The notes under the pieces: generated by a model
What the model saw: the letters and a program-made list of their open reading frames with translations, nothing else
Told to the model about the DNA's origin: nothing
The model's database searches: none
In this document: positions 1-5,769 of the stretch, in pieces
Numbering within the stretch: position 1 is the stretch's first letter
How the letters are laid out: each line of letters opens with the position of its first letter
Made by a program: the position numbers and the translations under genes
Assembly (NCBI GenBank): GCA_964607245.1
Contig: CAZSIB010000023.1
Location: 1-8,594 of the forward strand
Origin: CAZLPZ01 sp964607245
GTDB lineage: Bacteria > Pseudomonadota > Alphaproteobacteria > Micavibrionales > Micavibrionaceae
DNA length: 8,594 bases
Reading direction: 5' to 3'

Positions 1-771
1 ATGATGCGTTATTTCTTTTTGCTGATCGTTGTCCTCTCATCTGTTGGCGTGGGAGCCCCTGCGCGAGCAGATGATACGTTTTTAAATTATTGGTTGCCAT
101 CTATCTTTGGCCCGCCACAAAAGGGTCCGAAACCCCAAGATACTTTGATTGCGCCGTTCGGCCAAAGTGTAGAAAAGGACCGGAAGTTGAGCGGGGCTGA
201 ACGTCAAGCGATGAGCAGTCCAGAAAATGCAATCCCTATCGACCAACCACATCGCAGCGATAAGTACGTCCTGTCCTGGGCCTCTGAACGGACCGCGGGG
301 GCGTTTATTTTTAATCCCTCCCACATCAAGGCAGCGATGGGGAAAAAGGGGGGTGAATTGAATAAAATGCCGCCCGAGGCCGCAGCGCCTATCCTCCTTG
401 CGCAACATTTATCCGATCTTTCCCCCTATTTTACGCCTGCGGCGCGGCAAAGTTTTGAAACCTATCTCGATTCATCGGGGATGCGCCGGTCGATTCTTGT
501 ACCGCAACAGATTGATGCCTTTACCAAGAATATCCCGCAGATGATGAATCAAGGGGTGTTTAGCGGCGTGTATCGTTGGCTTGTGGATGTGCCGGTGACC
601 GTGTCGATCCTGCCGCCGGGGATGCAGAATTACATGGGGAAAAACAAAAAACTGATCCCCGCGACCCAAAACCTTGTCATTCGTCTTCAGATTGGGCGGA
701 CGCCCGCTTCTGCTGCTTATGTGGACGGCATGGCGATTGAGACCTTTACAATCCTGGGCGCGGCGTCGTAG
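1..771 (+). CDS. Exported DotI/IcmL-like protein (putative type IVB secretion or conjugation component)
   Basis: The 256-residue product begins with a short basic start and a hydrophobic segment (about residues 4-19), then an Ala-Arg-Ala site at 21-23 that fits signal peptidase I cleavage, so it is probably periplasmic. The C-terminal half has the pattern I associate with the DotI/IcmL (TraM of R64) family: a Trp-containing helix (LSWASE, 91-96), YFTPAARQSFETYL (143-156) followed by SSG, then GVFSGVYRWLVDVPVTV (185-201), a hydrophobic strand NLVIRLQIGR (224-233), and a closing GMAIETF (243-249). In that family this periplasmic domain belongs to the inner-membrane part of the secretion channel. 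Unlike classical DotI, which keeps a membrane anchor, this one looks cleavable. The ATG is the first base of the window, so a start further upstream cannot be excluded. gapR follows 48 bases downstream on the same strand. Family assignment rests on remembered motifs, not a search. Confidence 0.6.
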   Translation: MMRYFFLLIVVLSSVGVGAPARADDTFLNYWLPSIFGPPQKGPKPQDTLIAPFGQSVEKDRKLSGAERQAMSSPENAIPIDQPHRSDKYVLSWASERTAGAFIFNPSHIKAAMGKKGGELNKMPPEAAAPILLAQHLSDLSPYFTPAARQSFETYLDSSGMRRSILVPQQIDAFTKNIPQMMNQGVFSGVYRWLVDVPVTVSILPPGMQNYMGKNKKLIPATQNLVIRLQIGRTPASAAYVDGMAIETFTILGAAS

Positions 772-819
772 AACATCTGGGCCTCGGCTTCATTTTACGA
801 TCATTCAAAGGAGATTTTT

Positions 820-1125
820 ATGCCTGCTGCTAACAAGAATACGACGCGTGCCCATGATGACGATCAAGATGAAAACGCTGTCGTCGAAATTGATGGTGCG
901 GCGGGCAAGCGCCTCAAATCCTTTATCGAACGGATCGAACGATTAGAAGAAGAGAAATCGGGCATCGCGACAGATATCAAAGATATCTATGGAGAGGCCA
1001 AGGCCGTGGGATTTGACCCGAAAATCATGCGCAAGATTATTCGCCTGCGCAAAATGGAAGAAGAGAAACGCAACGAAGAAGATATGTTGCTTGAAACCTA
1101 TAAATCCGCCATCGGTATGGCGTAA
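820..1125 (+). CDS. gapR: GapR-type nucleoid-associated protein (DUF2312)
   Basis: This 101-residue protein has an acidic, probably disordered N-terminus (1-27) followed by the full DUF2312 core: RLKSFIERIERLEEEK (31-46), a long charged helix, then DIKDIYGEAKAVGFD (52-66) and KIMRKIIRLRKMEEEKRNEE (68-87), ending LETYKSAIGMA. GapR is a small alphaproteobacterial DNA-binding protein. In Caulobacter it clamps AT-rich, overtwisted DNA ahead of polymerases and helps relieve positive supercoils. The basic face around RKIIRLRK is the expected DNA-contact region. The start is supported by a strong ribosome binding site (AAAGGAG, about 6 bases before ATG). The N-terminal acidic extension makes it slightly longer than the roughly 90-residue Caulobacter protein. 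It is followed by a possible terminator and converges with the unknown ORF on the other strand, 13 bases away. Confidence 0.95.
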   Translation: MPAANKNTTRAHDDDQDENAVVEIDGAAGKRLKSFIERIERLEEEKSGIATDIKDIYGEAKAVGFDPKIMRKIIRLRKMEEEKRNEEDMLLETYKSAIGMA

Positions 1126-1140
1126 GTGGGATTCTTTTTT
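1103..1140 (+). terminator. Possible intrinsic terminator of gapR
   Basis: The last codons of gapR contain a perfect hairpin, GCCAT (1108-1112), loop CGGT, ATGGC (1117-1121). AATCC (1103-1107) can pair with GGATT (1129-1133) to extend the stem past a 7-base bulge. Six T residues follow directly at 1135-1140. Because the stem overlaps coding sequence and has a bulge, this is a plausible rather than strong terminator. It sits exactly between two convergent genes. Confidence 0.4.
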
Positions 1141-1528
1141 AACTCTGCTTCTTGGCGATTCGCTTGATCGCGTCGATATGGGCTTTGGACGCCGCCTTGT
1201 GCGCCGGGGCAGGGGCGGCGTTCTCGTGACCAAAATGAGGGGTGTTACGCCCCCCAAGGGCGCCCAGTAAATCACGGCCAAATTGGTCCAGCGGCATATC
1301 AAGCGACTCTGGCATATCTGGGTGACGATCAGGTTCTTCTGTTTGTTCGCGGATGACGCGGGATACGGCGTGGGCCACAATACCTTTTAAATGCGGGGCG
1401 GCCAGTTCTTGGAGTAACCGCGCATCTTGAAACGCGAGTTCCTGGACCAAACGGCCTGTTGTGACCGGGTTGCCTTTGGCCCTTTTCAGGAGATCAAGAA
1501 TGGTGCGGCGGGCATAATCCCAGGGCAT
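1139..1528 (-). CDS. Conserved-looking protein of unknown function, last gene of the ftsQ operon
   Basis: I do not recognise this 129-residue protein. The first 62 residues look like a compact helical domain (MPWDYARRTILDLLKRAKGN, then VTTGRLVQELAFQDARLLQE and a further helix to IRE). Residues 63-85 are acidic and proline-containing. The tail (102-129) is Ala/Lys/His-rich and ends in a basic helix, IKRIAKKQS. No signal peptide or membrane segment is visible, so it is probably cytoplasmic. The start has a good ribosome binding site (AAAGGA about 6 bases before ATG) and lies 14 bases after the ftsQ stop, so it is very likely co-transcribed and translationally linked with ftsQ. It occupies the place where ftsA usually follows ftsQ, but it has no resemblance to FtsA (an actin-like protein of about 400 residues). 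Confidence 0.8.
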   Translation of the reverse strand: MPWDYARRTILDLLKRAKGNPVTTGRLVQELAFQDARLLQELAAPHLKGIVAHAVSRVIREQTEEPDRHPDMPESLDMPLDQFGRDLLGALGGRNTPHFGHENAAPAPAHKAASKAHIDAIKRIAKKQS

Positions 1529-1542
1529 GATAATCCTTTTGG

Positions 1543-2394
1543 TTATAAATTTTTCTCATGTGGTGTAAAGCTGGCCTTGTATTCACTGACAGCGCCGGGT
1601 TTGGTGCGTACGACCAATCGGTCGGCCTCGCGCAGGTCGATCACGGCGATATCTTTTTCAAGGAGGCCGTCATGGGTTTGTCCGTCTGAAAGTTTTTTGA
1701 TGGCGAGGCCCATGTCTTCCTCGGGAAGTTTAATGACGATGCCATTTGTGGTGGCGAGATCCCAACGCCGCCCCCCGACCCACGACGCCGTGACAATGCG
1801 CTTTTGCAGATGGGGTTCGGCGGCAAGGATGGATAATAGGGCGGCTGCGCGGGTATTTGCGCCGTCCCCCACAACCAAAGGCAAGGTCGTAAAGGCGCGG
1901 AGATCAGCGGTCACAACAACGCCTTCGGTATCAATGACACGGACCTTGCCGCCTTGTTGCCAAAGGGCCATGGGCGTGCGTTCCGTCAGCTTAATGCGGA
2001 TATTTCCAGGCAGTTCACGCCGAATTTGAGCGTCACGAACCCAGGCGACTTTTGTCAGTAAATCCCGCGCGGTGTCTGGATCGAACGCGAACAAGGGATC
2101 CCCGCGCTCCATGTTCAAAATACCGCGCAAGACGTCCTTGTCGGTATAATGCCGACCTTCGACAAAAATATTTTGTACGCGGTATCCCATGTTTGCGGCC
2201 AAATTGACGACGCGGGTGCGGCCCCATTCGCGGACAAGCCCGGCCGATCCGGTTGCAAAAAAGAGATAGACGCCCATGACCGCGGCCAAAACAAGGCAGG
2301 TCAGTGTGAAAATCCGGCGTAGACCCCACGGGCGTAGATCACCGTTTACGCGGCGGCGTGATTGTTTTGAGAGCGTGGATTTACGGCTTTGCAT
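1543..2394 (-). CDS. ftsQ: Cell division protein FtsQ
   Basis: FtsQ is a bitopic inner-membrane divisome protein that links early division proteins to FtsL/FtsB and the septal peptidoglycan synthase. The 283-residue product has the expected order: a basic cytoplasmic tail (1-27, rich in Arg/Lys), one membrane segment (about 28-47), a POTRA domain (about 72-139) with YRVQNIFVEGRHYTDKD and WVRDAQIRRELPGNIRIKL followed by TERTPMALW, and the beta domain with VIDTEGVVV (153-161), LPLVVG and a late IAVIDLREADRLVVR (249-263). Length is normal for alphaproteobacteria. The ATG at 2394 lies inside ddl, giving a 49-base overlap. No later ATG, GTG or TTG precedes the membrane segment, so the overlapping start seems right. 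The ribosome binding site is weak (GAG about 9 bases upstream), which suggests translational coupling to ddl. Confidence 0.95.
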   Translation of the reverse strand: MQSRKSTLSKQSRRRVNGDLRPWGLRRIFTLTCLVLAAVMGVYLFFATGSAGLVREWGRTRVVNLAANMGYRVQNIFVEGRHYTDKDVLRGILNMERGDPLFAFDPDTARDLLTKVAWVRDAQIRRELPGNIRIKLTERTPMALWQQGGKVRVIDTEGVVVTADLRAFTTLPLVVGDGANTRAAALLSILAAEPHLQKRIVTASWVGGRRWDLATTNGIVIKLPEEDMGLAIKKLSDGQTHDGLLEKDIAVIDLREADRLVVRTKPGAVSEYKASFTPHEKNL

Positions 2395-3299
2395 TGAGCG
2401 GTCTCGACAAGATGGGCGCAGAGCGCGGAAAAGGACATACCATTTCGAACAACCTGGGATGGGCCAATTGAGGCGGCAGTCAACCCGGGCTGGGTATTGA
2501 TTTCAAGGAAGTATAACCCGTCTTGGCCCCGCTTGTCATCATAGCGAAAATCGCACCGAGCCAGGCCCTGGCACCCGAGCGCCGTATAGACCCGGCGGGC
2601 ATATTCAAGGGCCAGATCATAGACATCCGTCGGGATTTGCGCGGGGAGGACCAGTTCGGTGCGCAGATCATGGTATTTCGCCTCATAGTCGAAAAATCCT
2701 GTTGCGGCCCGAATTTCTGTAACGGCCTGAGGGGTGCCATCGAGGACCGCAACGGTGAGTTCCAAACCGGGGATATATTCCTCGACCAGGGCGACCCCCG
2801 CAAATCCCCAGTCTTTTTTAAAGGCCGGGGGCAAATTATCGCCCGCGCGGACAATTCGGACGCCGACACTGGACCCTTCGTTTTTGGGTTTGACGACATA
2901 GGGTCGCGGCATGACATCACGTGCGATCACGTCGTCAATCGGATAGACGGAACCGTTTGGCACCCGGACACCGCAGGACGCCGCGACACGTTTGCACATG
3001 GGTTTATCCATCCCAATACTGGAAGCCAGAACGCCGGAATGCGTATAGGGAAGAGCGAGCATTTCAAGCACGCCCTGAATCACCCCGTCTTCGCCGCCTT
3101 GGCCGTGTAAATTATTAAATACGGCGTCCGGGCGCGGGGTCAGGTCATTTAAAAGTTTTTGCAAATCGCGCGTCACGTCGATCCATTTGACGGTATATCC
3201 GCCCTGAATCAGGGCTTTTTCAACCTCGCGCCCTTTGGTGAGCGAGACCTCACGTTCCGCCGACCATCCACCGACCAATAAGGCAACCGTTTTTGTCAT
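2346..3299 (-). CDS. ddl: D-alanine--D-alanine ligase
   Basis: Ddl joins two D-alanines using ATP to make the dipeptide that MurF adds to the peptidoglycan precursor; it is cytoplasmic. The 317 residues match an ATP-grasp Ddl throughout: GGWSAEREVSL (10-20) with the substrate-contact Glu16, HGQGGEDGVIQG (65-76), the ATP-binding PYVVKPKNEGSSVGV (133-147) with Lys137, VEEYIPGLELTVAV (172-185), ARCDFRYD (247-254), and the magnesium-binding LEINTQPGLT (265-274) with Glu266 and Asn268. All key residues I can place are present. The start has an AGGGGA ribosome binding site about 9 bases upstream. The gene begins 30 bases after bamD ends and its last codons overlap the start of ftsQ. A short polar tail (301-317) extends beyond the usual end of the fold and corresponds to the overlap. 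Confidence 0.97.
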   Translation of the reverse strand: MTKTVALLVGGWSAEREVSLTKGREVEKALIQGGYTVKWIDVTRDLQKLLNDLTPRPDAVFNNLHGQGGEDGVIQGVLEMLALPYTHSGVLASSIGMDKPMCKRVAASCGVRVPNGSVYPIDDVIARDVMPRPYVVKPKNEGSSVGVRIVRAGDNLPPAFKKDWGFAGVALVEEYIPGLELTVAVLDGTPQAVTEIRAATGFFDYEAKYHDLRTELVLPAQIPTDVYDLALEYARRVYTALGCQGLARCDFRYDDKRGQDGLYFLEINTQPGLTAASIGPSQVVRNGMSFSALCAHLVETAQCKAVNPRSQNNHAAA

Positions 3300-3329
3300 G
3301 TTCTTTTTCCCCTGTTTATTGATCGAGAA

Positions 3330-4184
3330 TTAATCAGGCCGTAAAAGAGACTCGATGGTCTTTTTAAAGACGCTGCGCTTGTCTTGAAGTTGGGCCCGTG
3401 CACTCGGGTCCAGTAAATCAAATGTATCTTGATACCATTTTGAGCCGGGATAGTTATATCCCAACACGGCGGCGACTTTGATCGCTTGGTCAATCATCCC
3501 CAGCGAGACATAGGATTCGACCAAACGGTGGAGTGCCTCGGGCGTGTGGGTGGTGGTTTGATAATTGCGAATGACGGCCAGAAAGCGATTGATCGCGGCC
3601 GTATGCTCGCCTCGGTTCAGGTAATACCGCCCGATTTCCATTTCCTTGCCGGCCAAATGATCCATCGTCAGATCGCGCTTTAATTTGGCTTCACGCGCGT
3701 AGGGGCTCTCGGGATAGCGGTTGATCAGGGCATCAAGCGCGTCAAGAGCAAGGGCCGTCATATGTTGGTCGCGTTTTACATCGGCCAGTTGTTCGTAGTA
3801 ACACATGGCCTTCAGGTATAAAACGTAATCGGCCCGCGCATGGCCGGGATGCAGTTCCAGGAACCGATCGAGCGCCAAAATCGCCTCGTCATACCGTAAA
3901 TCCTGGTACGCGGCATAGGCGCCCATCACTTGGGCCTGGGTCGACCATTGGGAATAGGGGAACAGGCGTTCCACATCTTCGAATTTTTTCTGGGCGGTTT
4001 TGTAATTTTTGGCGTTCATGTCGTCCATGGCACCATTATACAGTTCCTCGACCGAGGCATCGGATTTGATGTCTGAGTCGGGTTTGTTCTCGCCGCCCGC
4101 GCAGGCGGATAGGGCAAGGACCGACACAAAAACCAAGAAAAGGGATGTGGGACGATGGATGAAACGGGGCATCAATGGGGACAT
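3330..4184 (-). CDS. bamD: Outer membrane assembly lipoprotein BamD
   Basis: BamD is the essential lipoprotein partner of BamA in the complex that folds outer-membrane beta-barrel proteins. The 284-residue product has a lipoprotein signal peptide (basic RFIHR, hydrophobic 13-24) ending in the lipobox LSAC, so Cys28 should be lipidated. Five TPR-like helical pairs follow, roughly at 45-76, 81-112, 120-157, 178-210 and 215-247, with typical BamD phrases: YNGAMDDMNAKNYKTAQKKF, VERLFPYSQW, FLELHPGHARADYVLYLKAM, INRYPESPYAREA and YPGSKWYQDTFDLL. The final 25 residues form a basic helix. The first ATG is preferred because AAAGG lies about 9 bases upstream; Met5 has no ribosome binding site. It begins the bamD-ddl-ftsQ-orf run after a gene-free region of about 600 bases that separates it from lpxC. 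Confidence 0.95.
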   Translation of the reverse strand: MSPLMPRFIHRPTSLFLVFVSVLALSACAGGENKPDSDIKSDASVEELYNGAMDDMNAKNYKTAQKKFEDVERLFPYSQWSTQAQVMGAYAAYQDLRYDEAILALDRFLELHPGHARADYVLYLKAMCYYEQLADVKRDQHMTALALDALDALINRYPESPYAREAKLKRDLTMDHLAGKEMEIGRYYLNRGEHTAAINRFLAVIRNYQTTTHTPEALHRLVESYVSLGMIDQAIKVAAVLGYNYPGSKWYQDTFDLLDPSARAQLQDKRSVFKKTIESLLRPD

Positions 4185-4214
4185 GGGGGTGCCTTTGCGG
4201 GATCAATTTCACCC

Positions 4215-4220
4215 ATTATA
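4215..4220 (-). promoter_or_regulatory. Possible -10 element for the bamD operon
   Basis: On the minus strand a perfect TATAAT lies about 30 bases before the bamD start codon, which would give a leader of roughly 25 bases. The -35 region at the right distance is T-rich but not a good match to TTGACA, so this is a weak call. If real, it lets bamD-ddl-ftsQ be transcribed independently of lpxC. Confidence 0.35.
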
Positions 4221-4266
4221 CCGATTTAAAGCAAGAAGAAAACAGGGCAGGGGAGCGACAAATTTG

Positions 4267-4332
4267 TACCCCCTCACCCTCCCATGGGGCGTTGCCGCGA
4301 TGGGTCCCTCCCTCTTCCGGTGGAAGAGGGGT
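4267..4332. repeat. CCCTC-rich palindromic unit (repeat-like)
   Basis: The ends are near-inverted: ACCCCCTC at the left and GAGGGGT at the right. Inside are CCCAT (4282-4286) matched by ATGGG (4300-4304), and a perfect 9-bp stem CCCTCTTCC (4310-4318) with GGAAGAGGG (4322-4330) around a 3-base loop. This looks like a small intergenic repeat such as a MITE or REP-like unit. Only one copy is in the window, so its dispersed nature is inferred from structure. Confidence 0.45.
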
Positions 4333-4382
4333 TTGTTTCTTATCCTGCTTTTGTTTTTCTTACTTTTTCCTCTTTTCTTCCT

Positions 4383-4410
4383 TGTCATCCCCGCGAAGGC
4401 GGGGATCCAG
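4383..4410 (+). repeat. Palindromic REP-like repeat, copy 1
   Basis: A 28-base unit beginning TGTCATCC and ending GGATCCAG. It folds into an 8-bp stem (ATCCCCGC/GCGGGGAT) around GAAG. It is identical at 27 of 28 positions to the reverse complement of copy 3 at 8303-8330. Translation of the unit gives the familiar spurious peptide VIPAKAGIQ. It is one arm of an inverted pair with copy 2. Confidence 0.85.
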
Positions 4411-4430
4411 TTCTTTTTTCTTTTTTCTCC

Positions 4431-4458
4431 CTGGATTCCCGCTGTTGCGGGAATGACA
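4431..4458 (-). repeat. Palindromic REP-like repeat, copy 2 (inverted partner)
   Basis: Read on the minus strand this 28-base unit matches copy 1 at 23 of 28 positions. Two of the five differences are a compensating pair within the stem (C-G becomes T-A), so the 8-bp hairpin (ATTCCCGC/GCGGGAAT) is intact; the other three fall in or next to the loop. Copies 1 and 2 face each other across 20 pyrimidines, forming a 76-base element (4383-4458) with TGTCAT...ATGACA ends. Confidence 0.8.
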
Positions 4459-4479
4459 GAGAAGCTTCTTTGGCTTTTA

Positions 4480-4517
4480 TTCCCTTGTGTTTTTTGTGTT
4501 CAAAAAACACAAGGGAA
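4480..4517. repeat. Perfect 17-bp inverted repeat (long hairpin)
   Basis: The arm TTCCCTTGTGTTTTTTG (4480-4496) is exactly complementary to 4501-4517 across a 4-base loop. As RNA from either strand it would form a stable hairpin, but neither side is followed by the usual T-run of an intrinsic terminator. It may be a transcription barrier, an mRNA 3'-end stabiliser or the core of another small repeat. Confidence 0.7.
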
Positions 4518-4627
4518 CAGCGCGCTGCCCTAGTGGTGGGCGCCCGGTGGTGGTGGGGGTTGGTCTCTTCTTCTAACGGAGGGCTTATTGGGGATTCCAA
4601 AAAGAAATCCCATTGCCGCCGGTCTTC

Positions 4628-4645
4628 AAAAAAGGGGATCCCCCT
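4628..4645 (-). terminator. Compact hairpin with T-run, possible lpxC terminator
   Basis: On the minus strand AGGGG, loop GAT, CCCCT is followed by five further T residues, the layout of a short rho-independent terminator. It lies about 145 bases beyond the lpxC stop. The G-T and A-T pairs next to the stem could lengthen it slightly. The stem is short, so efficiency is uncertain. Confidence 0.45.
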
Positions 4646-4670
4646 CTGGTGGTCGACTCCATTAAAAAGG

Positions 4671-4700
4671 AGTATACTATAAATAATCCCGAAATATCAA
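4671..4700 (-). promoter_or_regulatory. Sigma-70-like promoter sequence facing bamD
   Basis: The minus strand has TTGATA (4700-4695), 18 bases, then TATACT (4676-4671), each one base from consensus. The next gene on that strand is bamD, almost 500 bases away, and a terminator-like hairpin lies only about 20-35 bases after the predicted start site. It could therefore make only a short RNA, or be a chance match in AT-rich DNA. Confidence 0.35.
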
Positions 4701-4732
4701 GTATTTTTTTCAAAAAAGTGATGAAGGCTGTA

Positions 4733-4757
4733 GTGTTAGGGATATATACCTTAACAC
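4733..4757. repeat. Inverted repeat just downstream of lpxC
   Basis: GTGTTAGGG and CCTTAACAC pair over 9 positions (one G-T) across the 7-base loop ATATATA. It lies 34 bases past the lpxC stop. No T-run follows on the minus strand, so it is a hairpin or operator-like palindrome rather than a clear terminator. Confidence 0.5.
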
Positions 4758-4790
4758 AAGATGTTTTTGTAGCATTTTATTTGTGATTGC

Positions 4791-5666
4791 TTATGCCGCG
4801 GCGGGGGCGGGCACAATGGCCCAGGATTTGGGGTTGGCGAAGAGCGCACGCAGCAAAGCATTGTTCATCGCGTGACTGCCCCGCACACCGTGATAGGCGG
4901 CAAGGACGGGCATACCCGCAAGATACAAATCCCCAATCGCATCGAGTAATTTATGCCGAATAAATTCGTCTTGGTACCGTAATCCATCGGGGTTCATCAC
5001 GCCGTCCTGGTTCACGACAATCGCGTTATCCAGTGACCCCCCGCGGGCGAGACCATGGGCGCGGAGTTGTTCGACTTCATCCAGCAGGCCAAAGGTACGG
5101 GCGCTGGCGATTTCGTGGCGAAAATTACCGTTCAGCATTTCGACCGCATAGGCCTGATGCCCAATCGCAGCGTGATTAAAATCGATCGATCCGGCATAAG
5201 AGGCGCGGTTGGCCGGGGTCAAGCGCACTTGTTTATCGCCGTCTTCCACCGTGATGGGTTCCAGCACCTTGATCATATAAACCGGCGCGTCCTGAGGCGT
5301 TGTGCCCACGCGGTCAATCGCATCGACAAACACAGCCGAAGATCCGTCCATAATCGGCACTTCGGGGCCGTCGAGTTCAAGGATGGCGTTGGTAATTTCG
5401 GCCCCGCGCAGGGCCGCCATGATATGTTCGATCGTGCCCACGCGGACGCCGTTATCATTCGCGACAACGGTGCAAAGCCGGGTATCAATCACGCGGTCCC
5501 ATTTGGCGGGAACGCGGTTATCGGATTGTGTCACGTCAGTGCGCACAAAAACGATCCCGGTATTGACGGGTGCCGGGCGCAAGGTGAGCGTCACGGGGGC
5601 CCCAGAGTGAAGCCCGATTCCCGATAGGGTTACAGGCGCGGCGAGGGTGCGTTGGTGCGTCATCAT
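4791..5666 (-). CDS. lpxC: UDP-3-O-acyl-N-acetylglucosamine deacetylase LpxC
   Basis: LpxC is the zinc-dependent cytoplasmic deacetylase that makes the committed step of lipid A synthesis, so the organism should build lipopolysaccharide. The 291 residues include all catalytic landmarks: GIGLHSG (16-22), GTIEHIMAAL (77-86) with Glu80 and zinc ligand His81, PIMDGSSAVFVDAI (104-117), SARTFGLLDEVEQL (188-201), RGGSLDNAIVV (208-218), and YQDEFIRHKLLDAIGDLYLAG (231-251) with His238 and Asp242 as further zinc ligands. His265 in VRGSHAMNNALL is the catalytic histidine. It is a little shorter than the E. coli protein at the C-terminus. Two adjacent ATGs are possible; AAGGA lies about 11 bases before the first. 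The gene follows rpoH by 103 bases in the same direction; I see no strong promoter or terminator in that gap. Confidence 0.98.
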   Translation of the reverse strand: MMTHQRTLAAPVTLSGIGLHSGAPVTLTLRPAPVNTGIVFVRTDVTQSDNRVPAKWDRVIDTRLCTVVANDNGVRVGTIEHIMAALRGAEITNAILELDGPEVPIMDGSSAVFVDAIDRVGTTPQDAPVYMIKVLEPITVEDGDKQVRLTPANRASYAGSIDFNHAAIGHQAYAVEMLNGNFRHEIASARTFGLLDEVEQLRAHGLARGGSLDNAIVVNQDGVMNPDGLRYQDEFIRHKLLDAIGDLYLAGMPVLAAYHGVRGSHAMNNALLRALFANPKSWAIVPAPAAA

Positions 5667-5769
5667 AGGGGATATATTCCTTTTTTATCTGAGCACCAGA
5701 CTAAATCCCCCGGCGTAAAGGGTAAAATCACCTTTTGCAACGCGATGTAACATGGTGTTTGTTGGGTCT

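Larger units (their letters stand above)
4185..4790. other. Repeat- and hairpin-rich intergenic region between lpxC and bamD
   Basis: This stretch of 606 bases holds no credible gene. Several short open frames cross it, but they translate palindromic repeats and homopolymer-like tracts, change character at each repeat, and have no convincing ribosome binding sites. It contains, left to right: the -10-like element, a CCCTC-rich palindromic unit (4267-4332), a pyrimidine-rich tract (4331-4382), a pair of inverted 28-base repeats (4383-4458), a perfect 17-bp hairpin (4480-4517), a terminator-like hairpin with T-run (4628-4645), promoter-like hexamers (4671-4700), and a small inverted repeat just after lpxC (4733-4757). 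Each is listed separately. Confidence 0.85.

Noticed and set aside
2523..3110. Long plus-strand open frame antisense to ddl
   Set aside because: ddl on the opposite strand has every catalytic motif; this frame is a shadow produced by its codon bias.
4009..4682. Three overlapping plus-strand open frames in the lpxC-bamD gap
   Set aside because: They run through bamD antisense and then translate palindromic repeats (VIPAKAGIQ- and WIPAVAGMT-like peptides); no family features or ribosome binding sites.
5055..5627. Plus-strand open frame antisense to lpxC
   Set aside because: Shadow of lpxC; no recognisable domain and a His/Arg/Gly-rich composition typical of antisense translation.
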